Part shown: in pieces, positions 47,829 through 56,305 of the stretch | How the letters are laid out: every line of letters begins with the position of its first letter | Position numbering within the stretch: position 1 is the first letter of the stretch | Assembly (NCBI GenBank): GCA_947496695.1 | Contig: CANMEI010000004.1 | Span: forward strand, 62,001 to 126,000 | Direction of reading: 5' to 3' | Length of the DNA: 64,000 nucleotides | Source of the DNA: an uncultured Cellulophaga sp. | GTDB lineage: Bacteria > Bacteroidota > Bacteroidia > Flavobacteriales > Flavobacteriaceae | Notes under the pieces: generated by a model | What the model was told of the DNA's origin: nothing | The model's database searches: none | Seen by the model: the letters and a program-made list of their open reading frames with translations, nothing else | Position numbers and translations under genes: made by a program

Positions 47829-48662
47829 TTACTTATTTAACAAACCCGTTCTATACATCATAATCTGTTCTTTAATTCTACCATCCTGAGCTTCGGTTAA
47901 CTCTTTCATCCAATCATCATCAACATAGTTCATAATGTTTTGAACGGGTGCAAATTCACCTGCAACACAAGCGTTATGAGGTTCGTCTACTTCAGGTTTA
48001 CCATAGTTTGCACTGCTGTGAGCGGGTGTGTCATGTACATGATCGCCAATACCATCACAACCGCCTTGAAAAGTATGATACAAACCTAACCAATGCCCTA
48101 CTTCATGCACTGCAGTCATTCCTAAATTGTAAGGTTCAGCACTACCGCCAGGTAAAGATTCGTCTAAAACAACAACACCATCTAAAATAGGATCCCCAGC
48201 TAAATCAAAAGGAAAAGTTGCCCAACCTAATAAGCCCGATGCTAAACCTCCTGTGTAAAAATTCAAATATTTTTTTGCATCTAAACCTAGTGAAGTTTTT
48301 GCTTCTCTTTCCGATGCTGAACCATGCCCCATGTTGTACCAATTATAATTATCAATAAACTGTACATGAGCCTCACTGTATTTAAAAGTTAAATTGGCAT
48401 TTGAAAAAGCTTCATTAAGTAATGCTATTTGTTCTTCTCTTTGTGTTTTGGTAATTAAGCCTTTTGCGCCATAGGTAATATGATGAAAACGAACCTCAAT
48501 TGAGAGTTTAGAAAATAAACGCCTCTGTGATTTATTCAGGGCTATCTCTTCATCAACACGGTATATTTCAATAGGGTTTGGGTTTTTAGTAGCACAACCT
48601 CTACCCAATTGGCAAAACTCTTCTTGACTTTTAAACTCTTTATTGTTAATGTAAAATGCCAT
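47829..48662 (-). CDS. M43 (pappalysin-like) zinc metalloprotease
   Basis: Zinc site HEVGHWLGLYH with His186, Glu187, His190 and His196 and the Met-turn NIMNYVDDD (about 242-250), as in M43 metzincins. 277 residues with no signal peptide (MAFYINNKEFKSQEEFCQLG), which is odd for this normally secreted family. The N-terminal about 50 residues could be a propeptide. It is 26 bp upstream of the GMC oxidoreductase. Confidence 0.85.
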   Translation of the reverse strand: MAFYINNKEFKSQEEFCQLGRGCATKNPNPIEIYRVDEEIALNKSQRRLFSKLSIEVRFHHITYGAKGLITKTQREEQIALLNEAFSNANLTFKYSEAHVQFIDNYNWYNMGHGSASEREAKTSLGLDAKKYLNFYTGGLASGLLGWATFPFDLAGDPILDGVVVLDESLPGGSAEPYNLGMTAVHEVGHWLGLYHTFQGGCDGIGDHVHDTPAHSSANYGKPEVDEPHNACVAGEFAPVQNIMNYVDDDWMKELTEAQDGRIKEQIMMYRTGLLNK

Positions 48663-48768
48663 TTTTTAAATTTTAGTGTTCTTGAGTGTATTCTTTATTT
48701 TAAATAATCACACAGCTAAAGATATCTAAATTCTTACAAAAAGTTAAAAAATCTTACAGTAAAAAAAT

Positions 48769-48810
48769 AGCAACAGTACTTAAACTTTATATTGTTTATG
48801 TACTGTTGCT
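48769..48810 (-). terminator. Intrinsic terminator of the peroxiredoxin gene
   Basis: Stem AGCAACAGTAC / GTACTGTTGCT extended by TAAAC/GTTTA across one mismatch, with a run of T on the minus strand just beyond. Confidence 0.75.
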
Positions 48811-48835
48811 TAGAAATGACTGTTGAAACCTATAA

Positions 48836-49486
48836 TTAACCTATTTTCTTTAGAGCTTCAATAAGTTCTTCAGGTTCTGATCGGGTTCTGTAATCAACAT
48901 TAACATAGTTCCAAGTGACAACACCATCAGTTCCTAAAATAAATGTTGCTGGAATAGGCAAAACATTTGCATTCCCATTATTAATTTGTTCTAAATCAAG
49001 ATTACGATCTACCTTCATGTGTTCCATTAAAAATTCTGGTACTTCCCAAGCTACACCATATTCTGAGGCTACTTTTGCATTTTGGTCAGACAGTACTGTA
49101 AAGTCCATTTCACTAATTTCACTTTTACTTAATGAGCCATCAGGCACTTGAGGGCTAATGGCAACTAAAGTAGCTCCTAAATCATTAATTTCAGTTAAAC
49201 GGGCCTGTAAAGCTCTTAATTGTAAGTTACAATACGGACACCAATCGCCTCGATAAAAAGTTACAACTACAGGTCCTTTTTCTAATAAAACTTTTAAAGA
49301 CACTGAATTACCTTTTGCATCTGGTAATTCAAAATTTGGAGCCTTAGCACCAACCTTAAGTGCATCAATACCTTGCTGAAAAGCTTTCGCTTTTTCTATA
49401 ACCTCATCAACACCTTTCATAAATTCTGGTTTTGCTTTTCGGCCTGCTGCTATTTTAGCATCAGTTTGTTCTTTTAATGTTTTCAT
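48836..49486 (-). CDS. AhpC/TSA-family peroxiredoxin-like protein
   Basis: 216 residues, thioredoxin fold. The redox site is FYRGDWCPYCNLQLR with Cys83 and Cys86; the CxxC form and the preceding long helix mark the peroxiredoxin-like (PRX-like) subgroup rather than typical 2-Cys AhpC. Likely reduces hydroperoxides in the cytoplasm. Monocistronic. Confidence 0.88.
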   Translation of the reverse strand: MKTLKEQTDAKIAAGRKAKPEFMKGVDEVIEKAKAFQQGIDALKVGAKAPNFELPDAKGNSVSLKVLLEKGPVVVTFYRGDWCPYCNLQLRALQARLTEINDLGATLVAISPQVPDGSLSKSEISEMDFTVLSDQNAKVASEYGVAWEVPEFLMEHMKVDRNLDLEQINNGNANVLPIPATFILGTDGVVTWNYVNVDYRTRSEPEELIEALKKIG

Positions 49487-49642
49487 TATAGTAAATTATA
49501 TATTGTAAATCTTAGTACTTACAATATATAATTACTTACTCGTATCTGTTCACTTTTAACTTTTATTTAGAAAAACATCATTATTTTCATAAGTTATCTA
49601 TACTGTTTCTTCTTTTTTTAGAAATACCTGTAGACACTTCTA

Positions 49643-50785
49643 TTATTCTTGTTTTATTTTTTTTAGCACTGCTTTACCATTTTCATTTTCCGGATTCAAT
49701 TCAATAGATTTTTCATACATTTCAATACCTTCTACTTTTTTGTTTGCCATCAATAAGGCTTCTCCATAACTATCATAAGCATTAGAACTATTAGGGAATA
49801 GTATTGTGTTTAATTTAAAAATTTCTAAAGCTTTATCTAATTCTTTATTGCTTAAAAATGAATATCCTAATGCATTTAAATCTTCTTCTGAACGGTTATT
49901 TACCTTGTTTTCTATAGATAATTCGATAGCATTATCTAAAGCTTTTTTTAACAGCTCATTCTGTTGGTTTTTACTTAAAGTTTTTGAGTACGCTTTAATA
50001 ATTGCATTGATAACTAACCCAGGGTTATCTTGAAATATAGCATGAGAACTTCCTAGAGCTACAATATTTTCTACATTACTCTTATGATCATCAAATTCTT
50101 CATGAAACATTCTCCATCGGTTTGTAAGTACTTCTGGAAAACCTGAGAATGAATTTTCAGGAAACATATTTATAATTGAAATATTTTTAGGAAAATACAT
50201 GTTTCTAGTATAGCGCATGGTCGCATTAAAATTTGCATTTAAATAATAATCGCCTGATGGTTTTTCTATTGCACTTATATCAAAATTGTTATCTCTCATA
50301 GTTAATAATTCTTCATTCCAGAAATTACTAAGCGTAGCATCAATTAAAATGACCGACTTTACTTTTTTAGAATGCTTATTTGCATATAACAGATTATACA
50401 ACCCACCATATGAATGAGAAACTAAAATAATTTCATTGTAAAAACCCAACTTTGAAAGCCCTATCTCTAATTCTTTAATGCCATTTTCAATTCCAAAATC
50501 TGATTCGTTTTTCAGGTTTGGATTTAATTGACTTTGCCCAAAACCAGATCTATCATAAGTAATTAATGTTGTACCCGTAACTTTATGTATTTTTTGTAAT
50601 ATGCCGTTCCAAACAGAAGCATCATTACCAGCACCAGCTTCAAAAAGAATAGGAACACCCTCTCCTTTCATTATTTTGAAATGCATATTATACCCTCCAA
50701 TATCTACCAAAGTATCTAAGGTTTGAGAATACATTGAAAATGATAAAAAGAATACTATTACAAATTTAAAAGAGAAATATTTCAT
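49643..50785 (-). CDS. Exported alpha/beta hydrolase with C-terminal TPR
   Basis: Signal peptide 1-20 (ending MYSQT). Hydrolase domain to about residue 265 with oxyanion-side FEAGAGND, nucleophile LVSHSYGG and the acidic/His residues ALGSSHAIFQDNP. The C-terminus (about 295-378) is TPR-like (ALGYSFLSNKELDKALEIF, AYDSYGEALLMANKKVEG). 380 residues; such fusions are common in Flavobacteria. Substrate unknown. Confidence 0.85.
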   Translation of the reverse strand: MKYFSFKFVIVFFLSFSMYSQTLDTLVDIGGYNMHFKIMKGEGVPILFEAGAGNDASVWNGILQKIHKVTGTTLITYDRSGFGQSQLNPNLKNESDFGIENGIKELEIGLSKLGFYNEIILVSHSYGGLYNLLYANKHSKKVKSVILIDATLSNFWNEELLTMRDNNFDISAIEKPSGDYYLNANFNATMRYTRNMYFPKNISIINMFPENSFSGFPEVLTNRWRMFHEEFDDHKSNVENIVALGSSHAIFQDNPGLVINAIIKAYSKTLSKNQQNELLKKALDNAIELSIENKVNNRSEEDLNALGYSFLSNKELDKALEIFKLNTILFPNSSNAYDSYGEALLMANKKVEGIEMYEKSIELNPENENGKAVLKKIKQE

Positions 50786-51036
50786 ATAGATTTCGGTATA
50801 AGTGATGGTATTTAATAGCTAAAATTTATGTTGCTTATTTATTATTTTTCTAATTAAAATTTCAAAAAAGCCATTCCTTTTTAAAGAATCATTCTTTACA
50901 TTATAAAAATCAGTTTTAATTTCCTTCCGATTGAATTCAGATGTAGTAGAATAAACTATAATTATACATTTTTAAAGTTCGTTTTTCACCTAAAGTTGTT
51001 TATTGTTTACATATTTCAGGACGTATCAGCCTTGTT

Positions 51037-51291
51037 GCTAACATTTTGTGTATAAGTAGTAAGGAAATAAATATACGATAATTTTCGAGTTTAGAATTTA
51101 GCCAAATTTTGCAATTTTATTATTACCTTTTTTATTTAATCATCAAATTTCAAATTTGGCGGACTTTGTAATAAGCACTAACTTTCGGTTTATCACTTAA
51201 CCCTTATTTACTGAGTTTTATTTTTCACAATAATTCAAAAGTTATCAATTTATACATGATAACGACTTGTGCAACGGTTACTTTTGTTAGC
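51037..51291 (-). other. attC-like non-coding unit 1
   Basis: Bounded by GCTAAC (51037-51042) and GTTAGC (51286-51291). It holds nested inverted repeats (GCCAAATTT at 51101-51109 with AAATTTGGC at 51152-51160) and ends with a 79-bp segment (51213-51291) repeated in unit 2. The rest of the gene-free stretch 50786-51036 shows nothing recognisable. Lies 13 bp past the stop of the SRPBCC gene. Confidence 0.5.
51213..51291. repeat. 79-bp direct repeat, copy A
   Basis: Identical to 52068-52146 at 76 of 79 positions, starting GAGTTTTATTTTTCA and ending ACTTGTGCAACGGTTAC-N5-TTAGC. Both copies sit at the same place, just beyond the 3' end of a minus-strand gene. Confidence 0.9.
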
Positions 51292-51304
51292 ATGCGTACT
51301 TTTT

Positions 51305-51781
51305 TTATTCCGCAACTATTTTTTTCCACTTGTCCGTTTCCGCAAAGTCCTTTACAATTCTATTACGTTCTGCTAATAAGTCTGTCATATATTTTAGCAA
51401 GAATAACTTGTCCGCCATTTTACCCAAGATTCCAAAAGGAGATTCATAATCAAAATAATCCGTCATCAATGTCCCGCCATTGAAGTCCTCAAAATGATGT
51501 TCGTGTCTAAAACTTTTGAAAGCTCCTTTAACCATTTCATCTACAAACAGATTTGGACGTTCAAATTCCGTAATCTTTGAAGTAAGCAATTGATAAATCC
51601 TGAAGTGTTTTGCTCTCCACGTAACCGATTCATCCATTCCAATTAATCCGCTAGTTTTTCCAGCAATTGCAGTTTCGTTTGTATGTTCGGTAGAGATTTT
51701 ATGTAAGTCAATGCTCCGTGATAAGTCGAACACGATTTCCTTACTTGCTTTGATTTCTGTTCGTAATTCGATTCTTGGCAT
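51305..51781 (-). CDS. SRPBCC family protein (polyketide cyclase/START-like)
   Basis: 158 residues. The N-terminus MPRIELRTEIKASKEIVFDL and the pattern up to the C-terminal amphipathic helix fit SRPBCC ligand-binding proteins. Likely binds a hydrophobic ligand; function unknown. The gene is enclosed by its own inverted arms GTTAGCATGCGTAC (51286-51299) and GTATGTATGCTAAC (51793-51806), with only 13 bp after the stop and about 11 bp before the start. This compact, self-contained layout resembles an integron cassette and suggests acquisition by recombination. Confidence 0.8.
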   Translation of the reverse strand: MPRIELRTEIKASKEIVFDLSRSIDLHKISTEHTNETAIAGKTSGLIGMDESVTWRAKHFRIYQLLTSKITEFERPNLFVDEMVKGAFKSFRHEHHFEDFNGGTLMTDYFDYESPFGILGKMADKLFLLKYMTDLLAERNRIVKDFAETDKWKKIVAE

Positions 51782-51800
51782 ATTGATTCTCAGTATGTAT

Positions 51801-52146
51801 GCTAACGGTGAGGCTAAGCGTAGTGCGGAGATAAGGAAACCTTTTGTTTCCGTCTACTCACGAAGCTAAAGCTTATTGTTTAGTTTTATTTTTTCTTTTC
51901 CAAAGCTAAATCCATAAGATTTAGCGACTTAGTAAATATACACAGACCTTTCGGTTTTACCCTAAACTCCGCATTACGTTTAGCCATTGTGCTTGTTGCA
52001 CAACTATGAATTTCACCAGTAAGTACTTGTTTGGTTATTTTTACAAAACTTAACTAACTGATATATTGAGTTTTATTTTTCAAAATAATTCAAAAGTTAT
52101 CAATTTATACATGATAACGACTTGTGCAACGGTTACCATTGTTAGC
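51801..52146 (-). other. attC-like non-coding unit 2
   Basis: The gene-free stretch 51782-52157. Bounded by GCTAAC (51801-51806) and GTTAGC (52141-52146). Nested palindromes: GGCTAAGCGTAGTGCGGAG (51812-51830) pairs with 51967-51985 at 17 of 19 positions; GCTAAATC/GATTTAGC (51905-51912 with 51918-51925) forms an inner hairpin; TTGTGC/GCACAA lies near 51987-52002. It ends in copy B of the 79-bp repeat. Read on the minus strand it begins GGCTAACAATGG after one gene and ends CTCACCGTTAGCAT before the next, as attC sites do, though it is longer than typical attC. Confidence 0.55.
52068..52146. repeat. 79-bp direct repeat, copy B
   Basis: Second copy of the repeat at 51213-51291; three substitutions, no indels. 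Ends in GTTAGC, which is also the left inverted arm of the 52158-53138 gene. Confidence 0.9.
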
Positions 52147-52157
52147 CACAGGTTTTT

Positions 52158-53138
52158 TCAGAATAATTTTTGTTGTTTATCTTCGGGTTCAATAGATATT
52201 ATTTCGATAAATTTTATTCTTGGTCGTTTCTCAATATAATCTCCAGTTTTTTTATTAATTCTATCAACATACCCCTTCAAAACACAATTTGTAAAAAGTT
52301 TATTCTTAAAGTCCTTAACATTTCCTTTTTCTGGATAACAAGTCAAAATATGACCTTCATACATAAATCCAATAGTATTAGAATTTTCATTGCCCCTAGT
52401 TATATGTCCAACTAGTTCAACATACATATCGTGTTCTAATTCAGGAAAAAGTACTTCGTCATCTTCGTCATTCGGAATGAATATATGTTTGTTGGAAAAG
52501 CCTATTCTAACTCCGTCACTTTTTTGATTTTCAAAATCATTATACTCAACAATTAACTCTCTTTCTGACTCAATAATTTTTGCAAGATTTACAAATAGAT
52601 CATCTGGACAGTTTGCAAATAATTCAAGATATTCGACGGGAACTTCAAGTATTATTCCATCTTCGTTTATTAGTTCCACATAATTACTGTTTTTAGTGAA
52701 ATTAATATTTTCAAATTTTTTCTTTGTAAGAGTCCCTAAATGTTTAGCTATTTTTAAAACCCAAGTCATTGCCTTAAAGGCTTGTTTAAAAATATCTTTA
52801 AATCCTACTTCTTTAAAATCTGATTTAGCCATTTCACTTAATGCACTTCCAAAGTATTTAGAAGCTCCCCAAGTCAGAGCAGTTTTTATTAGAATCGCAT
52901 CGAAATTTGCTAAAAATTCGGTTACCCAACTACCTTTTTTTATTTTGACTGGAATTTCAAATTCCACATTTCTAAATTTACTATCTTCTTTATAAAGGAA
53001 ATACCTTAATGCCTCGTCAATTCCAATTAAAGCTTCTCCTGCTTTTTTTGCATCTAAATATCCATCTTCAACGAGTTTCCCCTCATATTTGATTTGAGCG
53101 AAAATATCTTCTCCTCCTTCTAAAGAATGTTCATTCAT
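52158..53138 (-). CDS. Hypothetical protein of an accessory module
   Basis: 326 residues, family not recognised. N-terminal half: acidic start, then a region with hydrophobic stretches (about 80-140) and Lys-rich helices. C-terminal half: beta-rich with an acidic loop (IPNDEDDEVLFPELEHD) and an OB-like or small-barrel pattern (MYVELVGHITRGNENSNTIGF, TNCVLKGYVDR). No signal peptide or catalytic motif is evident. The gene is bounded by GTTAGCCACAGGTT (52141-52154) and AACTTGTGGCTAAC (53155-53168), 13 of 14 complementary, with 11 bp after the stop. Such single-gene modules often carry defence or stress functions, but nothing in the protein shows this. Confidence 0.7.
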   Translation of the reverse strand: MNEHSLEGGEDIFAQIKYEGKLVEDGYLDAKKAGEALIGIDEALRYFLYKEDSKFRNVEFEIPVKIKKGSWVTEFLANFDAILIKTALTWGASKYFGSALSEMAKSDFKEVGFKDIFKQAFKAMTWVLKIAKHLGTLTKKKFENINFTKNSNYVELINEDGIILEVPVEYLELFANCPDDLFVNLAKIIESERELIVEYNDFENQKSDGVRIGFSNKHIFIPNDEDDEVLFPELEHDMYVELVGHITRGNENSNTIGFMYEGHILTCYPEKGNVKDFKNKLFTNCVLKGYVDRINKKTGDYIEKRPRIKFIEIISIEPEDKQQKLF

Positions 53139-53283
53139 TTACGATGCTTTTTTTAACTTGTGGCTAACGTACGGATATGTGTACCTGTACATCTACTATT
53201 TTTTATTAATTAAATACTTGTGGGGGAAGTTTAAGCTTACAATATATAAATTTCGTACATCAATTTGATAAAATCTTACAAAA

Positions 53284-53309
53284 AAAGGAGCCTTAAAAAA
53301 GGCTCCTTT
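53284..53309 (-). terminator. Intrinsic terminator of the M3 peptidase gene
   Basis: Stem AAAGGAGCC / GGCTCCTTT with an A-rich loop and a T-run on the minus strand, 23 bp past the stop at 53333. Confidence 0.8.
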
Positions 53310-53332
53310 GTATACATTTTAAAATAACAGGT

Positions 53333-55453
53333 TTATTGCAAACCACGTGCCTTAAGCATAGGCTCTATTTTTGGGTCGCTACCGCGCCAGTTTTTGTACA
53401 TTTCTTCTAAATCTTGTGTGTTACCACGTGAGAGTACCATATCTCTAAAACGTTGTCCGTTTTCACGAGTTAAACCGTCATGGTTTTCAAACCAATTGTA
53501 GGCATCGTGGTGTAACATTTCGGTCCATAAGTACGAATAATACCCTGCCGCATAACCGCTACCAAATATGTGTGCAAAATAAGTAGATCTATAACGTGGT
53601 GGTACAGCACTAACCACATCAAGTTTGGTTTTATGCAAAGCTTCTTTCTCAAAAGTATTAGCATCACTAATAGTTGTGGTTGCTGTTATAGTGTGCCATT
53701 GCATATCTAAATTAGATGCTGCAAGATTTTCTGTTAAGCTATACCCTTGATTAAACGTTCCTGACTTTTTTATTTTTGCTAGTAAAGTTTCAGGTATCTG
53801 CTCACCAGTTTTGTAATGCAAGGCATAATTTTTTAATACTTGTGGGTGTAATGCCCAATTTTCATTAAACTGAGAAGGGAATTCTACAAAATCTCTCGCT
53901 ACTGCAGTCCCCGATAATGTTGGGTATTCTTGCGAAGCAAAAAAACCGTGTAAGGCGTGACCAAATTCGTGAAACATAGTTTCAACCTCATCATAGGTTA
54001 ATAATGCAGGTTCACCTTCCGCTGGTTTAGGATAGTTACATACATTGTAAATTACCGGTTTTTGATCGTATAATTTAGATTGTGTAACAAAATTACTCAT
54101 CCATGCGCCACCACGTTTGCTCGGTCGTGAAAAATAATCAGCATAAAATAAACCTAATTGCGAACCATCTTGTTCAAACAACTCATACACCATAACATCT
54201 TCATGATAAGTTGGTATGTCTGTTCTTTCTTTAAAGGTAATACCATATAATTTTTCGGCAGCATAAAAAACACCTTTTTCTAATACTGTTTTAGTTTCAA
54301 AATAAGGTTTTATTTGGTCTTCATCAAGATCGTATTTTTCTTTACGTACCATTTCTGCATAGCGGTTCCAGTCATACGCTTCAAGAGTAAAATTGCCTCC
54401 TGTTTTTTTAATCATTTTCTGAATCTCGGCAGCTTCATTTTTTGCTTTTGCTGTTGCTGCTGGGATTAAACCATTAAATAAATTGAATACATTTTCTGGT
54501 TTTTCGGCCATAGTACCTTGTAAACTCCATTCGGCATAATTATCAAAACCTAATAAAGCGCCTTTTTGTGCTCGTAAAGTTGCTATTTCAGTAATTAATT
54601 TTTTGGTATCGGTAGCAGAACCATCAGCTCTATACCAAGCGGCTTTAAATATTTTTTCTCTAGTCGCTCTATTTTCTAAACTCTGTAATAAAGGCTGTTG
54701 TGTGGTATTCTGTAGCGGAATTTTCCAACCTTCACCCTCTTCATTCTCTAGTGATTTTAAAGTAGCATCAGAAAGTCCGGCAAGTTCTTCTTTATCCGTA
54801 ATAAGTACAGCGCCTTCATTATTAGCTTCTAATAAAACCTTATTAAATTTATTTACTAGAGTTGCTATTTTAGTATTGTATTCTTTTAAAATCTCTTTTT
54901 TATCTGCTGGTAAATTGGCGCCTGCTTTTTCAAAAGCTTCAAAATAGTTTTCAGTCAATTTAACTGCTTCAGCTCCTACAGTAATTTTCTCAAGATTCTC
55001 AAACACCGTTTTTACACGTGCAAATAATGTATCGTTCAAATAAATAGCATCTCTAAGTTCTGATAACATTGGTGCCATTTTTTCTTGAACTGCTTGTAAT
55101 GAGTCATTTGTATGTGCACCTGTTAAAGCAAAAAACACATTAGACACACGGTCTAAATCGCCTCCGCTTTTTTCTAAAGCAAGAATTGTGTTTTCAAAAG
55201 TAGCTTCCTCTTTATTGACCACAATACTAGCAATCGCATTTTTTTGAGTTTCAATTGCACTTAATAATGCTGGTTCAAAATGGCTATTGTTAATTACGGT
55301 AAAGTCCGGAGCGCCGTAAGGTAATGTACTTTTTTTTAATAATGGATTGTTTTCTGTTTGCATAGTTTCTGTACTTGTAGCTTGTTTCTGGTCTGTTTTA
55401 CAGGCGTAAAATGATCCGACCAGCACTGCTAGCATTAATGTCTTTTTCATCAA
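53333..55453 (-). CDS. dcp: M3 family zinc peptidase, Dcp-like lipoprotein
   Basis: Lipobox FYAC (Cys18), so an exported lipoprotein. Zinc site HEFGH with His495, Glu496 and His499; the downstream third ligand is in the segment FVEFPSQFNENW (about 526-537). 706 residues, the normal length for peptidyl-dipeptidase Dcp, which removes dipeptides from peptide C-termini. The alternative within M3 is oligopeptidase A-like; the DCP-type C-terminus (GSGYAAGYYSYLW) favours Dcp. Starts with two Met codons; either may be used. Confidence 0.9.
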   Translation of the reverse strand: MMKKTLMLAVLVGSFYACKTDQKQATSTETMQTENNPLLKKSTLPYGAPDFTVINNSHFEPALLSAIETQKNAIASIVVNKEEATFENTILALEKSGGDLDRVSNVFFALTGAHTNDSLQAVQEKMAPMLSELRDAIYLNDTLFARVKTVFENLEKITVGAEAVKLTENYFEAFEKAGANLPADKKEILKEYNTKIATLVNKFNKVLLEANNEGAVLITDKEELAGLSDATLKSLENEEGEGWKIPLQNTTQQPLLQSLENRATREKIFKAAWYRADGSATDTKKLITEIATLRAQKGALLGFDNYAEWSLQGTMAEKPENVFNLFNGLIPAATAKAKNEAAEIQKMIKKTGGNFTLEAYDWNRYAEMVRKEKYDLDEDQIKPYFETKTVLEKGVFYAAEKLYGITFKERTDIPTYHEDVMVYELFEQDGSQLGLFYADYFSRPSKRGGAWMSNFVTQSKLYDQKPVIYNVCNYPKPAEGEPALLTYDEVETMFHEFGHALHGFFASQEYPTLSGTAVARDFVEFPSQFNENWALHPQVLKNYALHYKTGEQIPETLLAKIKKSGTFNQGYSLTENLAASNLDMQWHTITATTTISDANTFEKEALHKTKLDVVSAVPPRYRSTYFAHIFGSGYAAGYYSYLWTEMLHHDAYNWFENHDGLTRENGQRFRDMVLSRGNTQDLEEMYKNWRGSDPKIEPMLKARGLQ

Positions 55454-55525
55454 TAATTTTTAAAATAATTAGTCCGTATAAAATTACTCAAAATAGATTG
55501 ATGCTTTTTTAAAGAATGTTAAATA

Positions 55526-55569
55526 AAATACAAAAGCTCAACAAACTAAATTGTTGAGCTTTTGTATTT
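55526..55569. terminator. Long perfect hairpin terminator
   Basis: A perfect 19-bp stem (55526-55544 with 55551-55569) including CAAAAGCTCAACAA, 17 bp past the stop of the small membrane protein gene. Confidence 0.8.
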
Positions 55570-55586
55570 TGTTTATGAGTGCCTTA

Positions 55587-55805
55587 TTACATTCCTCCTG
55601 CAACTGTTGCTATTATTTGCAACACAATACCTACTCCCATACCTATTAATGCAGCATAACAGGCAGTTTTAGCTTTATTAGGGTTATCTGTTTTATTCAT
55701 AAAATAAATGACAGCACCTGCTAAAGGAATACAAAAAGATAATACTTTTAAGCCTGTGCTTAATTCATCTTCAGGGTTGTTTTGTTGGTTAATTTGATCT
55801 GACAT
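55587..55805 (-). CDS. Small two-helix membrane protein
   Basis: 72 residues: a polar, Asn/Gln-rich head (MSDQINQQNNPEDELS) and two hydrophobic helices (about 20-36 and 47-70). Resembles short hypothetical proteins of Bacteroidota, some annotated as DUF4870-like, but I cannot assign a family. It is 9 bp downstream of the DUF2085 gene and co-transcribed with it. Confidence 0.7.
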   Translation of the reverse strand: MSDQINQQNNPEDELSTGLKVLSFCIPLAGAVIYFMNKTDNPNKAKTACYAALIGMGVGIVLQIIATVAGGM

Positions 55806-55814
55806 GTGATATAT

Positions 55815-56183
55815 TTAATTAATTAATATTAATATTTGTTCTCCTATAAAAACTCCTATAATTGAAATTAATGACATAGTACCTATACCGCTCATTAACC
55901 CAGTAATAAACCTTCTACTGTTAGTACTTTCTATATTAAAATACGCTTGTATACTACCATCAATATATGTTGGAATGATCATTAAAACTGTCCATAAAAG
56001 AGGAATTTTTATAATCCCTAAAATAAAAAGAGGTAATATAAAATACCCTAAATTAATACCTGTACACCTTGCACACATTGGGAGTTTTTTTCCTTTCCAA
56101 AAAAAAGAACGTTCAGGTTTTTGATGACAAAAAACAAAGTTTAAGTTCGCACCTTTTAGTTTTATATCTTTTATTTGTTTCAT
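55815..56183 (-). CDS. DUF2085 family membrane protein
   Basis: 122 residues with three or four membrane helices. The conserved N-terminal motif CHQKPERSFFWKGKKLPMCA followed by RCTGI identifies DUF2085; the CHQ and CxRC cysteines suggest metal or haem binding, though this is unproven. Followed by a small membrane protein in the same transcript. Confidence 0.85.
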   Translation of the reverse strand: MKQIKDIKLKGANLNFVFCHQKPERSFFWKGKKLPMCARCTGINLGYFILPLFILGIIKIPLLWTVLMIIPTYIDGSIQAYFNIESTNSRRFITGLMSGIGTMSLISIIGVFIGEQILILIN

Positions 56184-56305
56184 TGAAATTTTTCTCTCAG
56201 AATATTAATAGTAATTGATAAAAAGGAATAATTATAAAAAGATACAACGTTTTTATTATCAATTTCTTATAAATCTTAGATTAAAAACAATAAAAAATAT
56301 AATTT

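Noticed and set aside
51037..53168. Insertion sequence or composite transposon
   Set aside because: No transposase or target-site duplication found; the inverted arms differ between the two genes, unlike one IS.
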